DNA of 64,000 nucleotides from Cheilinus undulatus (Eukaryota > Chordata > Actinopteri > Labriformes > Labridae). The stretch is from the NCBI RefSeq assembly GCF_018320785.1, contig NC_054867.1:28275855-28339854 (forward strand), given 5' to 3'. This document shows positions 16,919-63,882 of this stretch, piece after piece; within the stretch, counting starts at the first letter, position 1; the number at the start of each line of letters is the position of its first letter. The notes under the pieces were generated by a model, which was not told where the DNA came from, ran no database searches, and saw only the letters and a program-made list of their open reading frames with translations. Made by a program: the position numbers and the translations under genes.

Positions 16919-17298
16919 CAGCGTTTCCCAACTACCTATATATAAATATATATATTCTCATTATTCATGGCTACTTTTTTTTGCCTATTTTTGCCACTTT
17001 TTCTGAACATTTTTTTGCCGCATTTAACACATTTTTATGGGGATGGGGGGGCTGTCTGTTCTGAGGTTGTTAAAAGTAGATTCACTCAAGCTAAAATCAT
17101 ATGAATGAATCATTCAGTGATATTTTGGTAATAAGACTTGTTTTCGGTTTTGGTCAGCTTTAAATTATGAAAATAATTCAAACTGATGTGTATTTTTGAT
17201 AGCAATATGTAACATTTTAATGCGGGTGCTAGTGGGCCACAGCTATTCTTGGCAATGTGAAGGGGGGACTTCATGAAAAAAAAAGTTGTGAACCACTG
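16919..17298. mobile_element. Probable hAT-like element just upstream of the erbb3 promoter
   Basis: The left end CAGCGTTTCCCAAC and the right end GTTGTGAACCACTG are imperfect inverse repeats of the CAGTGGTTCTCAAC type. No clear 8 bp duplication is readable. The interior carries a short minus-strand stretch (about 16965-17040) of the TTTTTGCCACTTTTT-type array seen elsewhere in the window. Confidence 0.5.
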
Positions 17299-17399
17299 TT
17301 CTAACCCATTAATATCATTTTTTTTAATTATTCGTCAATGTGTACGGTTTGATCTCCCTGTGTCGTGATTTAAGCAGGCAGGGCTCTGTCAGATAAATC

Positions 17400-17754
17400 A
17401 GTGCCTAAGTATCAGACGCTCGTGTCTCTGATTGGCTGACAGCTTTGCTCCAATCACTGCTCTGTAGTGATTCTTCTCTCTCAGACTCGTGAACTTACGA
17501 CTCAGTCAATTGTCCAACAGGAAAAACGCGGACTACTCTCCCCTTCTGAGTGGATTTCATCTTCATTTGGGACAAGAAGGAATAAAAAGACAACTCTGTA
17601 GAATCCGGATAAAATCACGTCACTCCTTCTGAATGGACTGTCTCGGATTGAAACAACTGGTGGTGTTTTTTGACGTGAAAGGAAAAAGTTCTCGGTCTTA
17701 ATATGATTTTGATGTTTGTTTAAAAACGTCTCTAGCTTGGGATTTCGAGTGAGA
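17400..17754 (+). promoter_or_regulatory. erbb3: erbb3 proximal promoter and 5' UTR (inferred)
   Basis: Two CCAAT boxes in opposite orientation, ATTGG at 17431-17435 and CCAAT at 17450-17454, lie about 300 bp before the erbb3 start codon. No TATA box is evident. The transcription start is inferred to lie between about 17470 and 17530. Confidence 0.5.
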
Positions 17755-42717
<24,963 letters not shown>

Positions 42718-43110
42718 AGAGCAATTTTAATCTCAAACACTCCCCTTTGGGATGTATTCATGAAGGACCTGGAACGAGAAATTAAATCAAAAGCCATGTT
42801 TAAATCAAGGCTAAGACACAATTTCAAAAACCAAGCTGACTGTATGCATTATCACAGATTTATCATCTTTACATGCTGGCATTATGGTTTTGCGGGCATT
42901 TCTGAAATAGTAGCACTGACTGTTGAAAAACATTCATACAAACAGATAACAAGCTAGTTTCTCCTGTTTACATTTTGAATCGAACAAAACATGTTTCTGA
43001 GAACAAATGTATTTGTTTGGATGTTTGAACTTTTATGTTATGAGACCTCTTTCAATGTTGATACAATTGTATCATCATTTTATGACTGTATGAACTGTAT
43101 TTTCTACACA

Positions 43111-43116
43111 ATTAAA
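43111..43116 (+). promoter_or_regulatory. erbb3: Candidate erbb3 poly(A) signal (ATTAAA)
   Basis: The common ATTAAA variant lies 394 bp after the stop codon, and no AATAAA intervenes in a better position. This implies a short 3' UTR. Confidence 0.6.
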
Positions 43117-43196
43117 ATATTTTAAACAGCTCTGGGTAAGTCACGACTTTCTCAACATAATTTTGCTAATAACACTTAAGGCCCATGCATAGTACT

Positions 43197-43500
43197 AACC
43201 TGGCACGCCAGATGGGTTTGTTTCACACATCCATCTGGAAAACCACTCACAGACAGCGTTTGGGAAAGGGCAGAGCCTTTGAAAAAAAATACTCGAAGGG
43301 TGATTGGATGAATGTTCTGTCTGTCACATTCTTAAGGGCCAATCAGATAAAAAAAAACGTGACGTAGCCACTACCGAGCTGTGTGCCTGCGCCCCTACTG
43401 AAGGAATAAACTCCATAGAGATCTGCATAATGCCACGAACCATGGTGACTATAGACATGTCAGTACATGACTTTTGTCATTTTTGAAAAGAAAACAACTC
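43197..43500 (+). mobile_element. MITE-like element, family A, copy 3 (truncated)
   Basis: AACCTGGCACGCCAGATGGG opens the copy. It follows copy 1 (14320-14855) closely through GGGCAGAGCCTTTGAAAAAA, GTGATTGGATGAATG and CATGTCAGTACATGACTTTT, then diverges at about 43500 and lacks the right end. Confidence 0.65.
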
Positions 43501-43724
43501 GATGCTGTTCTCATCATCATCAAGACCTTGAGAAGCAAAAGAAAATGGATGGATGGTACGATGGTAACACACATGGATGGTATGATAGTAGTGTGTTGTC
43601 AAATGGTCATTATGTTAAGTCAGTTGTTCCCTTTGGCTAGGTTTATTAATAAACATTAAAGTTCATTCTGCACATAACGGAGATTAAAAAAGACCCTAAA
43701 CATTTCAACTAGATGTTACTACAT

Positions 43725-43905
43725 CACCCTATCCTTCAGAATCTTCATTGGCTACCAGATTCAATTTAAAATCCTGTCCCTCACTCACAAAGACCTCTAC
43801 CACCTGGGTCCTTTATACCTCATCTCCATCATCTGACTCCTGCCTTAGCCACCATTCTTCCAACACTTAACTCCTCTCTCTACCACTAAGTAACAAACCT
43901 GGGAG
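43725..43905 (+). pseudogene. Non-LTR retrotransposon (LINE) C-terminal fragment
   Basis: In one frame, with indels, the sequence reads LHWLPDSI-like text followed by FKILSLTHKDLYHLGPLYL. This corresponds to the conserved HWLP...FKIL...K.L...P.YL segment at the C terminus of reverse transcriptase polyproteins of fish LINEs. Only about 60 codons survive. Confidence 0.55.
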
Positions 43906-44639
43906 AACAGAGTTTCTGGATGCTGTTGATATGATGCTTACAAACGTTTGTATTTCACATGTGTTATGTTGTGTATTTTGATTACTGCATACAGCTTTTA
44001 AGGAATGAACAGCTTATTTGAGTGCCTGGAAAACACCTCATAAAGACCATTAAAATGAGAGGAACAAGAAGAAGAAATAACAAAGCCTCTTCCTCTTCTT
44101 CTTATAATAATAACAATTATCATTATAGACAGGGAATGGGGATATAATATCTAAGAATTAAAAGTCCAGCTGCCAATTTTTTGGCAAAAGTGATGACAAA
44201 ATTTACTCAATTGACTCAGAAGTTATGAAGAGATACCGTCCATACAAATTCAGCTTGTCTTTTCAGAGATTAAACTGCTTGGCATTGCCATTTTTTAAAA
44301 CTAATTACTTACCGTACACAGGTGGAGGCTTTTTATCATACCACTGATGACTGCATTCATACCCTTTGTTGAGGTCTCATGGGTTTTTCTCTCCAGTAGT
44401 TTGCAGACTATTTTTCTCATTTTACCATAGTAAAATTATAATGCAAAAAAACTTCAGGGAATTCAGAATAATACGAACTACATCAAAAGCCCTAATCATT
44501 TATCCTTTAGTTTACTGTTTTATGTCATATATTTTATTTACTTATTTCCTATTGTCATTAAATTTTGTCCTTACTGTGTTGAATACCCGTCTGTGTCCAT
44601 CGCATTTTGTTAATAGAATGATAAAAAATGTTTTGTCTT

Positions 44640-44640
<1 letters not shown>
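43906..44640. other. Spacer between erbb3 and pa2g4
   Basis: AT-rich DNA with a short ATAATAATA tract near 44105. A 106-codon open frame at 44366-44686 is AT-driven and has no domain. No gene is supported. Confidence 0.4.
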
Positions 44641-55511
<10,871 letters not shown>

Positions 55512-55647
55512 ACAAAAACTGCCTTTCCACACACGCAAGACCCCAAAGAGAAGCAAGAGGAATCATGACAAACAGCCCCATGCTCTTTGCCCATTGTACA
55601 CCTAGTAGAGGCGATTTCACTGAATTAAACCCAAAACTTAAAAATTG

Positions 55648-55653
55648 AATAAA
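55648..55653 (+). promoter_or_regulatory. pa2g4: pa2g4 poly(A) signal
   Basis: AATAAA lies 137 bp after the stop codon, giving a short 3' UTR. Confidence 0.8.
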
Positions 55654-55681
55654 CATTTTGACATCCTTTATGGATCTTTAA

Positions 55682-56231
55682 CCCTTTACTGCATTAAGCT
55701 AGGGTGAAATAGAAGGAAATGTTTTTGTTTTATCCAACCTAGGCAGGAAATTAAGAATATTTGCAAACATAATAGCAACTTTGAAAATACTTGTTGCCAA
55801 AAGATTATATCTTCAATTACTGCTTGCGACTTAAAATGAGAAATCCTCTTCATGCCTGTTTTTAAATGTAGCTGTGGCTCACAGCAGGCATTACAAGGGG
55901 CTGATCTCTTATTTTCAAATCCAAGCACCATGGAGGATTATGGGATTATACCACCAGAAACTTGGATCATATTTGTAAATTCACATTTTCCTTTTACAGA
56001 GGCATGCTTTATTGAAGGGGCCATCCTGGATTGACGTGCCACTTGAGAGGCAACTTTAACTGAATTGTCATATTGTTTCCCTTTTGGCAACAAGGTCTAC
56101 CAAGATTTCTTGATTTGTTCAAAGTGAAAAGGTTTATGTGTACTTTTGTCACTTCTTACCTGTGTTAAAAAAAAAAACCTTTTGAAACATTTCAAGAGAC
56201 TTCTTCTATCTGAACAACATGCTGTAAAGGG
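55682..56231. mobile_element. piggyBac-like MITE just downstream of pa2g4
   Basis: TTAA at 55678-55681 and 56232-56235 flank ends CCCTTTACTGCATT and CATGCTGTAAAGGG, which are inverse repeats with two mismatches. At 550 bp it has no transposase. The left end starts only 29 bp after the pa2g4 poly(A) hexamer. Confidence 0.75.
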
Positions 56232-56235
56232 TTAA

Positions 56236-57270
56236 ATATGTGTCTCACTCATGAATTATATGTTTATTTACAATAATGACAGGGATTGTAATAAAACAGA
56301 TCATCTTTGTGCCAGAGTAAATGTGGGGAGGTTAGTGGATACAGGGCCTGTCTGCATCTCAGACTGCAGCTACACCACACTAGATTTTGTTAAAGCAATA
56401 ACCTGAACAAAAGACTGGACAGTTTCTAAGTTTACAAGCCAATTGTAATCAGCTTGACATTAGGGAACAAAAATGCTACATTTACTGCCATTCCCCTAGA
56501 GTTTTGTGAAAGGATTGAAACTTAATGTTCTGATTTTGAACATTTTTTCTATCAGTGACACATGTTGCTCTCTGTAATATGCCATTAGTCTTGTGAAGCA
56601 TGAAAACTGAAGCTGTAAAGCTTTACTAAGAGTTTGTCATGGATCAGTATGAGATCATTTTAGGTCTGAGTTTCATCTCCAGGTGTGGGACTGTTGAGTC
56701 ACATTTGTCAACAGTTGAATATGTTTAGAGAGTAAAATCCTGCTTTGTAGCTCAGTCATTGGGCAATGTGACTTTACATCTATAAAATAAAACATTTTCA
56801 TACATTTGTGTTTGATTTGTCTCAATGTTTAACCATGTTAAAGATGAAGAAATTAGATACATTATCAATCGGAGGGACACTTTTCATATTTTTTAGCCCA
56901 TACATTGTGTCTGTGTCTGCGGCAGTCAGTAATAATCAAGGGTACTCTTGCCAAGTTAGATATGACATGGATAATTAAGCTGGAAGTGTATTTTCTAAAT
57001 TATAAGGTATGGAGCAGTGAGCACTGCATGTGGGCACAGGAGATGTAAAATTACTTTAGAGGCAGGCCTGGCCACAGAATTGGCTGAGCCCCTGAGAAAC
57101 CCAGAGAATGGAACCTTTACCAATATTGATTTATTGTCAATATCAGTTCATCTGTGTTGGATCAGAACTTCTGATTCAGAAGTATTGGTGCTAGGGTCCT
57201 GACTAACAGTTACCTCATTTTGGAGCTGAAATTTATTTTGAGCTATGATTTGGTTCTGATGTTGAAATTA
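56236..57270. other. Intergenic DNA, no gene seen
   Basis: AT-rich unique-looking sequence has an AATAAA-type hexamer near 56785 and a 61-codon open frame at 57017-57202 with no domain. Confidence 0.4.
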
Positions 57271-57274
57271 TATT

Positions 57275-57490
57275 ATTTTAACCCATTTATACCCAATGTT
57301 TCTGCTAATTTTTGCCAGTTTTTCTGATTTTAACCATTTTTTCCCCTTCTAACTCATTTTTGCATTTTTGCATTTAAGACCATTTAAATAACTTCACAAA
57401 TAGACCGATTTTGCTGACCACCATAAGCCCCCTATTTGGCTGGGTACAGGAAAGTTCTCCCCTTTACCCCCCTATGGGCAGCATTGACTA
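57275..57490 (-). repeat. Head-plus-array repeat family B, copy 3 (inverted)
   Basis: On the minus strand the head (CCCATAGGGGGGTAAAGGGG, GAGAACTTTCC, CCCAGCCAAATAGGGGGC, GGTGGTCAGC) is followed by a short array of AAAATGAGTTAGAAGGGG-type units, ending near 57275. The order matches copies 1 and 2. A Tc1-like element begins about 20 bp beyond the head. Confidence 0.7.
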
Positions 57491-57510
57491 AAGTGGCTAA
57501 TGGTAACATA

Positions 57511-58716
57511 CACTATATTGCCAAAAGTATTCATTCACCCATCCAAATAATTGAAACCAGTGTTCCACTCATTTCCATGGCCACAGGTGTATAAAATCAA
57601 GCACCTAGGCATGCAGACTGTTTCTACAAACATCTGTGAAAGAATCGGTCGCTCTCAGGAGCTTGCCACCTGTGCAACAAGTCCAGTGGTGAAATTTCCT
57701 CGCTCCTAAATATTCCACAGTCAACTGTCAGTGGTATTATAACAAAGTGGAAGCGATTGGGAACGACAGCAACTCAGCCACGAAGTGGTAGGCCACGTAA
57801 AATGAAAGAGCGAGGTCAGCAGATGCTGAGGCGCATAGTGCCCAGAGGTTGCTAGCTTTCTGCAGAGTCAATTGGTACAGACCTCCAAACTTCATGTGGC
57901 CTTCAGATTAGCTAAAGAACAGTGCGTAGAGAGCTTCATGGAATGGGTTTCCATGGCCGAGCAGCTGCATCCAAGCCGTACATCACCAAGTGCAATGCAA
58001 AGCGTCAGATGCAGTGGTGTAAAGCACGCCGCCACTGGACTCTAGAGCAGTGCAGATGCGTTCTCTGGAGTGACCAATCGCACTTCTCCATCTGATGGAA
58101 GAGTCTGGGTTTGGCAGTTGCCAGGAGAACGGTACTTGTCTGACTGCATTGTGCCAAGTGTAAAGTTTGGTGGAGGGGGGATTATGGTGTGGGCTTGTTT
58201 TTCAGGAGCTGGGCTTGGCCCCTTAGTTGCAGTGAAAGGAACTCTGAATGCTTCAGCATTCCAAGAGATTTTGGACAATTCCATGCTCCCAACTTTTTGG
58301 GAACAGTTTGGGGATGGCTCCTTCCTGTTCCAACATGACTGTGCACCAGTGCACAAAGCAAGGTCCATAAAGACATGGATGAGAGAGTTTGGTGGATGAA
58401 CTTGACTGGCCTGCACAGAGTCCTGGCCTCAACCTGATGGAACACCTTTGGGATGAATGAGAGCGGAGACTGACAGCCAGGCCTTCTAGTCCAACATCAG
58501 TGTGTGACCTCACAAATGCGCTTCTTGAAGAATGGTCAAAAATTCCCATAAACACACTCCTAAACCTTGTGGAAAGCCTTCCCAGAAGAGTTGAAGCTGT
58601 TATAGCTGCAAAGGGTGAACCTACGTCATATTAAACCCTATGGATTAAGAATGGGATGTCACATAAGTTCATATACAAGTCAAGGCAGGTGAGCGAATAC
58701 TTTTGGCACTATAGTG
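57511..58716 (+). mobile_element. Nearly full-length Tc1-like transposon
   Basis: Terminal repeats CACTATATTGCCAAAAGTAT and its inverse ATACTTTTGGCACTATAGTG are flanked by TA (57509-57510 and 58717-58718). The 1206 bp length is normal for a compact Tc1-like element. The internal gene is broken (next entry), so it is non-autonomous today. Confidence 0.9.
57645..58610 (+). pseudogene. Tc1-like transposase, broken
   Basis: The N-terminal helix-turn-helix text is recognisable from about 57640. A catalytic-core piece lies at 58070-58399 ([19 protein letters not shown] and [11 protein letters not shown] with the second Asp). The first-Asp region ([10 protein letters not shown]) at about 58060-58090 is in a different frame and followed by a stop. 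A further frameshift near 58395 separates the glutamate region (MEHLWDE-like, about 58438). At least two frameshifts or stops make it a pseudogene. Confidence 0.8.
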
Positions 58717-58989
58717 TATCTGGGTCAAACAAAACGTTATCCTTGCAACATTCAGAACTAAAGTAGTCCTGCCAACTATTTGAGTTGCTCAACTCAAATC
58801 TCTATGTTCACTTGGTATTTACCTTACATAATTTAAGAAACCTGATATAATGTGTTGTATCAACTAGTTCTTTTATTAAAAGTGAACCGTATTTATTCAC
58901 AGGTTGTTCACTCAGCATTAATCAAGTTTGTTTTTTTACAGTGTGTTATTATTTGCCTATGGCCTCCAACTTATTAAAATCATCCTGGA

Positions 58990-59150
58990 GTACAAGTACG
59001 ACGTAATAAACACACAGTGTCTAAGATCCGCTGTTTGTAATCGCAAATTCAGAGTTTTTCTCGAAATTTCGACTTTAATCTCGACGAAAATTATTTTCTC
59101 ATTCAAAGGTGTCCCCAATCCTCTTCCGTTCTAATCCTCTTCCGTGCAAC
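58990..59150. repeat. Small dispersed repeat upstream of rpl41
   Basis: TTTCTCGAAATTTCGACTTT and AATCTCGACGAAAATT form short inverse words of a kind recurring in fish genomes. A direct duplication, AATCCTCTTCCGT, occurs twice at 59120-59146. Confidence 0.45.
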
Positions 59151-59339
59151 CCACATTTTCAGGGTGAAACACAAAGTTATTGAGCTTTCACACTATTTAT
59201 GGGTCCTAATACAGGTGTATTGTAATCGTTAATTGTGAAGCGTTGGCTTGGCCCATGGAGTTGGGGCCGACATGACATCTTGTATGTGGCCCCAAAGTTT
59301 AAATGGCGCCTCTTGATAGGACAAAAACAGAGCTGGTCA

Positions 59340-59461
59340 TTTTGGGACTACATTGCCCAAAAATCTATAACAGTTGGCGCTGGATCATGACGTCATCGAT
59401 CACATATAATGCGCGGTCTTTATTCGTCACATCCTCTTTCCGTTGCTCTTCTCGCTTAGAG
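59340..59461 (+). promoter_or_regulatory. rpl41: rpl41 core promoter and first (non-coding) exon
   Basis: GACTACATTGCCCA (59346-59359, ZNF143-like), a perfect CRE TGACGTCA (59388-59395) and a TATA-like TATAAT (59405-59410) precede a pyrimidine-rich start TCCTCTTTCC (59432-59441), about 27 bp downstream. A 5' terminal oligopyrimidine tract is the mark of ribosomal-protein mRNAs and places them under mTOR/LARP1 translational control. The exon ends at 59461 before GTATGTG. Confidence 0.75.
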
Positions 59462-59575
59462 GTATGTGAGGTTTCTTCACTGCTATCTAAATCCAAATGA
59501 ATCTCAAAGTTTTCTAAACCATCCGCTTTAATTCATACCTTTGTTTGTGTTTATTCGCAGAAATTTCCCCACACG

Positions 59576-61170
59576 ATGAGAGCTAAGGTAAGTTAACCAG
59601 GCTTTAACAGTACTTTAGGCTTTCCTGTAACATTCAATGCTGCTTGCTAGCTAGCAACTGAAATTTAGCTCGTGAGCCGCCTTACATTGTCTGATGGCCT
59701 TTAAGGCTTTTGTTTTAGTATAATATGCAAGTAGTTTTAACCATTCTGTAATGATTTGAACGTATTCTATAAATCTCATTTGAATAAGTATAAAGAGATG
59801 CTTAATGGATGTGCTGTTCCTGCAAAGGATGCGTTTTGTCTCATGTAGCATCAGCAGTGGACAAACATAAATCAGAGGCAGTTTTGTTTTGGAAATCTGT
59901 GCTTCTGCTTGACTAGTCTGTGAAATGTTCTTAACATCCAGTTTAATATTTTAACTGTGCATCCTAACAATCCTGCAATCCTGTGCCATCATCAAGTGGA
60001 GTGAAAATGGAGGGCACACATGGTGAATAATAGTAACTCTTAATTAATGAATATCCCTTTTTGTGTTTTAGTGGAGGAAGAAGCGTATGCGCAGGTAAGC
60101 TTCAATCATCATTGCATATTCTCACACATGGCCTGTTTGTTGCACTTTGTCTGAAAATAATGTGATAAAGGCAGTGGTGTTTAAATATGGTGATATAATA
60201 TTGGTAATGTTGGAAAAAGTAATGTCCAGTTTAAGACAAATATTTCTCTCATAGATCAGATTATTTCATTACAAGTGCAACAGACATGGTTTTTACTTGC
60301 ATGTTGCAATGTACATTTAACAAAAGTTGTTAGATTACAGCAGAATTGTAAAGTGAAGCCTGACAAGAAACTGAAAAATTGATAAACCAGTTTCTGACAA
60401 GTCTTTAGCGAAGTGAATGGTATCTGAAGTTCAAACTGGAGTTTGAACATGGTTTTATGGTTGGATGGGTTTTGGAAAACTTAAGTCTTCCAAAATCTGC
60501 GTAGCATATATACTTCAATAGGAGCTAGTTTCTCAATCATGATGACATATTGACATGTCTCAACATTAATTTTTCAAGTAAACATCAAAGTTTATCTTGA
60601 TTGAAATCTGATAGTTAAATGCTTGTTGGATGGTGTGCATCATTGTTAGTTGGTCTTGGTCCTTTTCCTTGGCAGGACCTGGAATTCAGCTATTGATCTC
60701 AGGAGCAACCTTCTCCAAACATTGTACACTATGGATAATTGCATTTGTAGGATGAAGAATGAATAGTGTTGCACTCAATACTAAAGTTTGCTAGAAAATC
60801 TGAGGGTTAAATGAGAACCTTTAATATGTCTTTACTGTAGATTTACTGTGTGACACTGTTGTTCAAGTGAATTAAAGGGAATCAAATGGGTTTGCAGTGA
60901 GACAGGTTTACAGCTCTGCCAAGAGGGATGTCTAGACTACTGAATGTAGTGGATTTCAATGAATTTGATATATATCCTAACAAATCGGTTCTGAATTATC
61001 AGGTTAAAAATTTTAGGATGTATCTGTATTTGACTTTCCTTTAACTTATGGAAGTATAGATGCATGGGCTGTAATCACAAGACATCAAACCAGTTTTCCT
61101 TCAACCTTCTGTTTATGTTCCCAACAGGCTGAAGCGTAAAAGGAGAAAGATGAGGCAGAGGTCAAAGTAA
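59576..61170 (+). CDS. rpl41: Large ribosomal subunit protein eL41 (RPL41)
   Basis: Three tiny coding exons, 59576-59587, 60072-60094 and 61128-61170, join in phase to 25 codons plus stop. The protein starts MRAKWRKKRMRRLKRKRR and ends QRSK, the standard vertebrate eL41, which is almost entirely Arg and Lys. It is the smallest ribosomal protein and lies at the interface bridging the two subunits. The start codon is in exon 2, and exon 1 is non-coding with a TOP-like 5' end. Introns are GT-AG. ORF-based scans miss the gene because no exon exceeds 15 codons. Its place after pa2g4 matches the mammalian order. Confidence 0.97.
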
Positions 61171-61391
61171 GCCCTCATCCCCAGCAGCTGTGATCCTGTC
61201 AAAGCCTCTACAGAAGACAGATCCCTAGTGGAATAAAAGCCTCCACTCCGATGTCTGACAGATCTGATCAAGCTGTGAATGTCTGACTGGAAGATGGCTG
61301 ATGCTGGACAGATCAACATCAGAACTACAGCTGCTTTGTTCATGGACCATAATACATGTTTCCTAACAAACTTTTATGTGGTGTATTGAAC

Positions 61392-61397
61392 AATAAA
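61392..61397 (+). promoter_or_regulatory. rpl41: rpl41 poly(A) signal
   Basis: AATAAA lies 222 bp after the stop codon, followed by an A run and a TTTCAGACTCTTGG context. A second AATAAA at 62234-62239 could end a longer isoform. Confidence 0.75.
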
Positions 61398-61399
61398 AA

Positions 61400-62345
61400 A
61401 ACACTGTTAAAACTGACAAGTTTCAGACTCTTGGTTGAAGATTAGTGTGGATGTATTGTGCAGCGTAGATGTTTTGAGGAACTGTACTATAGCTTTTTCA
61501 CCACTTCAGAGGTGATGGCACACAAACTAGGTGTATGCAAAGGACCTGATTGATAAAAGGTAACCTTACCAAAACAATAAGTGTTAATTTTGTAAAGGAA
61601 AGAATTTAAGTGTTAATTTTTTTTTTTCAATGTTTGACTCATTCTATCTAAATACTATTACTATAAAAAGGAAATGTGGAATTGGTGAATTTATTAGGAA
61701 CATTATGGACTTTAATTATAAATTATGCTGTTAGGGAGACAAATTCTGTCCATGTACTAAGGTTTAAAATGGGTAATATTTTTGGTTAGATTGCTATTAA
61801 AATTATTTTAATGATTTAAAATGGACCAGACAAGGACAGTGCTTTTGCTCTGGAGCAGACTAGGGTGCAAAGTTTTCAAATTAACTTGTTCTACAAGATT
61901 AGATGGATGACACCTTCAGTGTTTTGGGGCTAAAGATTTTGTTCCAAATCATTACATAGAAAAGCAGATGTTTTAGTCTCCTTCAGCTGTAAACATTTGT
62001 TTTATGTGCAGACACTTGTGGTGCTTCCTTGAATTGTAATGCAAGTCTGTCACAAACATATTTACAGTCCAAAGGAACTACAAACTTTATTGACTACAGG
62101 TGAGAAGTCAGAGGAATACAACTGGATTAAGACCAGCTTATTTCCATCCTTTAAGCTTAGCTCTTTCATTTTTCTTCCGTTTATAAATGTGTACTTGGTA
62201 ACGTCCACTCTTATGTTCTGTTTTTGGTGAAAAAATAAAGTTTTGTTTTCGGTGAAGTGTCATCTTTGGTTTTGTGAACTATACACAATCCATTCAAATC
62301 AGAAAAACCACTGCGTTCACTATTTGAAAAATGCAGCCCTTAAAT
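61400..62345. other. Downstream flank of rpl41, no gene seen
   Basis: AT-rich unique-looking DNA. The second AATAAA (62234-62239) with a GT-rich tract after it (GTTTTGTTTTCGGTG) looks like a usable poly(A) site, perhaps for an extended rpl41 transcript. No other exon is supported. Confidence 0.4.
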
Positions 62346-62350
62346 TTCAA

Positions 62351-62377
62351 CTATATATATATATATATATATATATA
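62351..62377. repeat. (TA)n microsatellite beside a Tc1-like element
   Basis: About 13 TA dinucleotides adjoin the left end of the next Tc1-like element, which targets TA. Confidence 0.9.
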
Positions 62378-63882
62378 AGTATATAAGTATTGCCGCCTTT
62401 CTGATTCCTGAGTTTTTTGCATATTTATCACACTTAAATGCTTTGGATCATCAAAACAATTTCATTTATTTCACAATGACAATCCAAGTAAATAGAAAAT
62501 GCAGTGTCTGAATGATTATTTAATTTTTTTTGGGGGGGGGGGTCCAAACCTATCTGGCCCTGTGTGAAAAAGTAATTGCACCCTGAACCTAATAACTGGT
62601 TGTGCCACCCTTGGCAGCAATAACTGAAATTAAGCGTTTGTGATAACTGGTGATGAGTCTTTCTCATCGCTGTGGAGGAATTTTGGTCCACTCTTCTTCA
62701 CAGAATTGTTTGAACTCAGACATATTGGAGAGTTTTCCAGCATGAACCGCCTTTTTAAGGTCACACCACATCATCTCAATTGGATTTAAGTCCGGATGTT
62801 GACTTGGCCACTCTAAAACTTTCTTTTTTTTCTTTCTTTTTTTTTTTTTTTTTTTGAGCCATTCAGAGGTGGACTTGCTGGTATGTTTTGGGTTGTCCTG
62901 CTGCATAACCCAAGAGCGCTTGAGCTTGAGAGCATGAACTGATGGCTGGAGATTTGCCTTCAGGATTTTCTGGTAGAAAGCAGAATTCATTGTCCCATCA
63001 ATCACAGCAAGTGGTCCGGGTCCTGAAGCAGCAAAGCAGCCCCAGACCATCAAACTGACACCACCATGTTTGACTGCTGGCATGATGTTCTTTTTATCAA
63101 ATGCTGTGTTGTTTTTACACCAGATGTAACAGGCCGCACACCTTCCAAAATGTTCAACTTTTGTCTCATCAGTCCTCAGAATATTTTTCCAAAAGTCTTG
63201 GGGATCATCAAGATGTTTCTTGGCAAATGTGAGATGAGCCTTTGTGTTCTTTTTTGTCAGCAGTGGTTCTGGCCTTGTAACTCTTCCATGATGCCATTTT
63301 TGCTCCATGTCTTTCTTATGGTTGAGTCATGAACTCTGACCTTAACTGAGGCCTGCAGTTCTTTAGATGTCGTTCTGGGTTCTTTTGGACCTCCTGGATG
63401 AGTCGTTGTTGCACTCTTGGGGTCATTTTGGTTGGCCGTTGACCACTCCTAGGAAGGTTCACCACTGTTCCAGCTTTTTTCCCCAGTTTCTTTGGATTGT
63501 GGCATGATTTTGAGATCTTGTAGCCTACTTCACTTTGTCTGACAGCTTCTTTTAAAGCAGTATCTTGATTCAACAAATCTGGCGGTAATCAGGTCTGGGT
63601 GTGGCCAGTGAAATTGAACTCAGCTTTCCAAGAACTGTGGTTAATCACAGCTAACTCATGATTTAACAAGGGGGGCAATTACTTTTTCACACAGGGCCAG
63701 ATAGGTTAGGATCCCCCCCCCCCCCCTTAGAAATTAAATAATCATTCAGACACTGCATTTTCTATTTACTTGGGTTTTCTTTGTGAAATAAAATTGGTTT
63801 GATGATCATAACATTTAGTGTGATAAATATGCAAAAAACTCAGGAATCCAAAAAGGGGGCAAATACTTGTTCAAGGCACTGT
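62378..63882 (-). mobile_element. Tc1-like transposon on the minus strand
   Basis: Left-end sequence (CTGATTCCTGAGTTTTTTGC, GTGTGAAAAAGTAATTGC) recurs inverted on the right (GCAATTACTTTTTCACAC, GCAAAAAACTCAGGAATCC), ending in CAAGGCACTGTA. The length is close to complete. G and C runs near 62530-62542 and 63713-63726 mirror each other. The internal gene is frameshifted. Confidence 0.85.
62664..63576 (-). pseudogene. Tc1-like transposase split by a frameshift
   Basis: The N-terminal piece (63576-63316) carries the paired-like DNA-binding region (EAVRQSEVGYKISK, GTVVNLPRSGQRPTKMTPR). The catalytic piece (63308-62664) is in another frame and carries all three DDE residues: TDETKVEHFG, QQDNPKHTSK and NPIEMMW. 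An insertion of mostly lysine codons (about 62820-62860, A/T-rich) lies between the second D and the E and lengthens their spacing. The frameshift lies between 63308 and 63340. It is probably recent but inactive. Confidence 0.85.

Noticed and set aside
16919-17306. 8 bp target-site duplication around the hAT-like element upstream of erbb3
   Set aside because: The flanks ACCTAGAC and TTCTAACC match only after shifting; this is not strong enough to claim.
60539-60612. Possible C/D box snoRNA in rpl41 intron 3 (ATGATGA ... CTGA)
   Set aside because: C- and D-like boxes occur about 70 nt apart, but no terminal stem pairs next to them and there are no clear C'/D' boxes; chance is likely.
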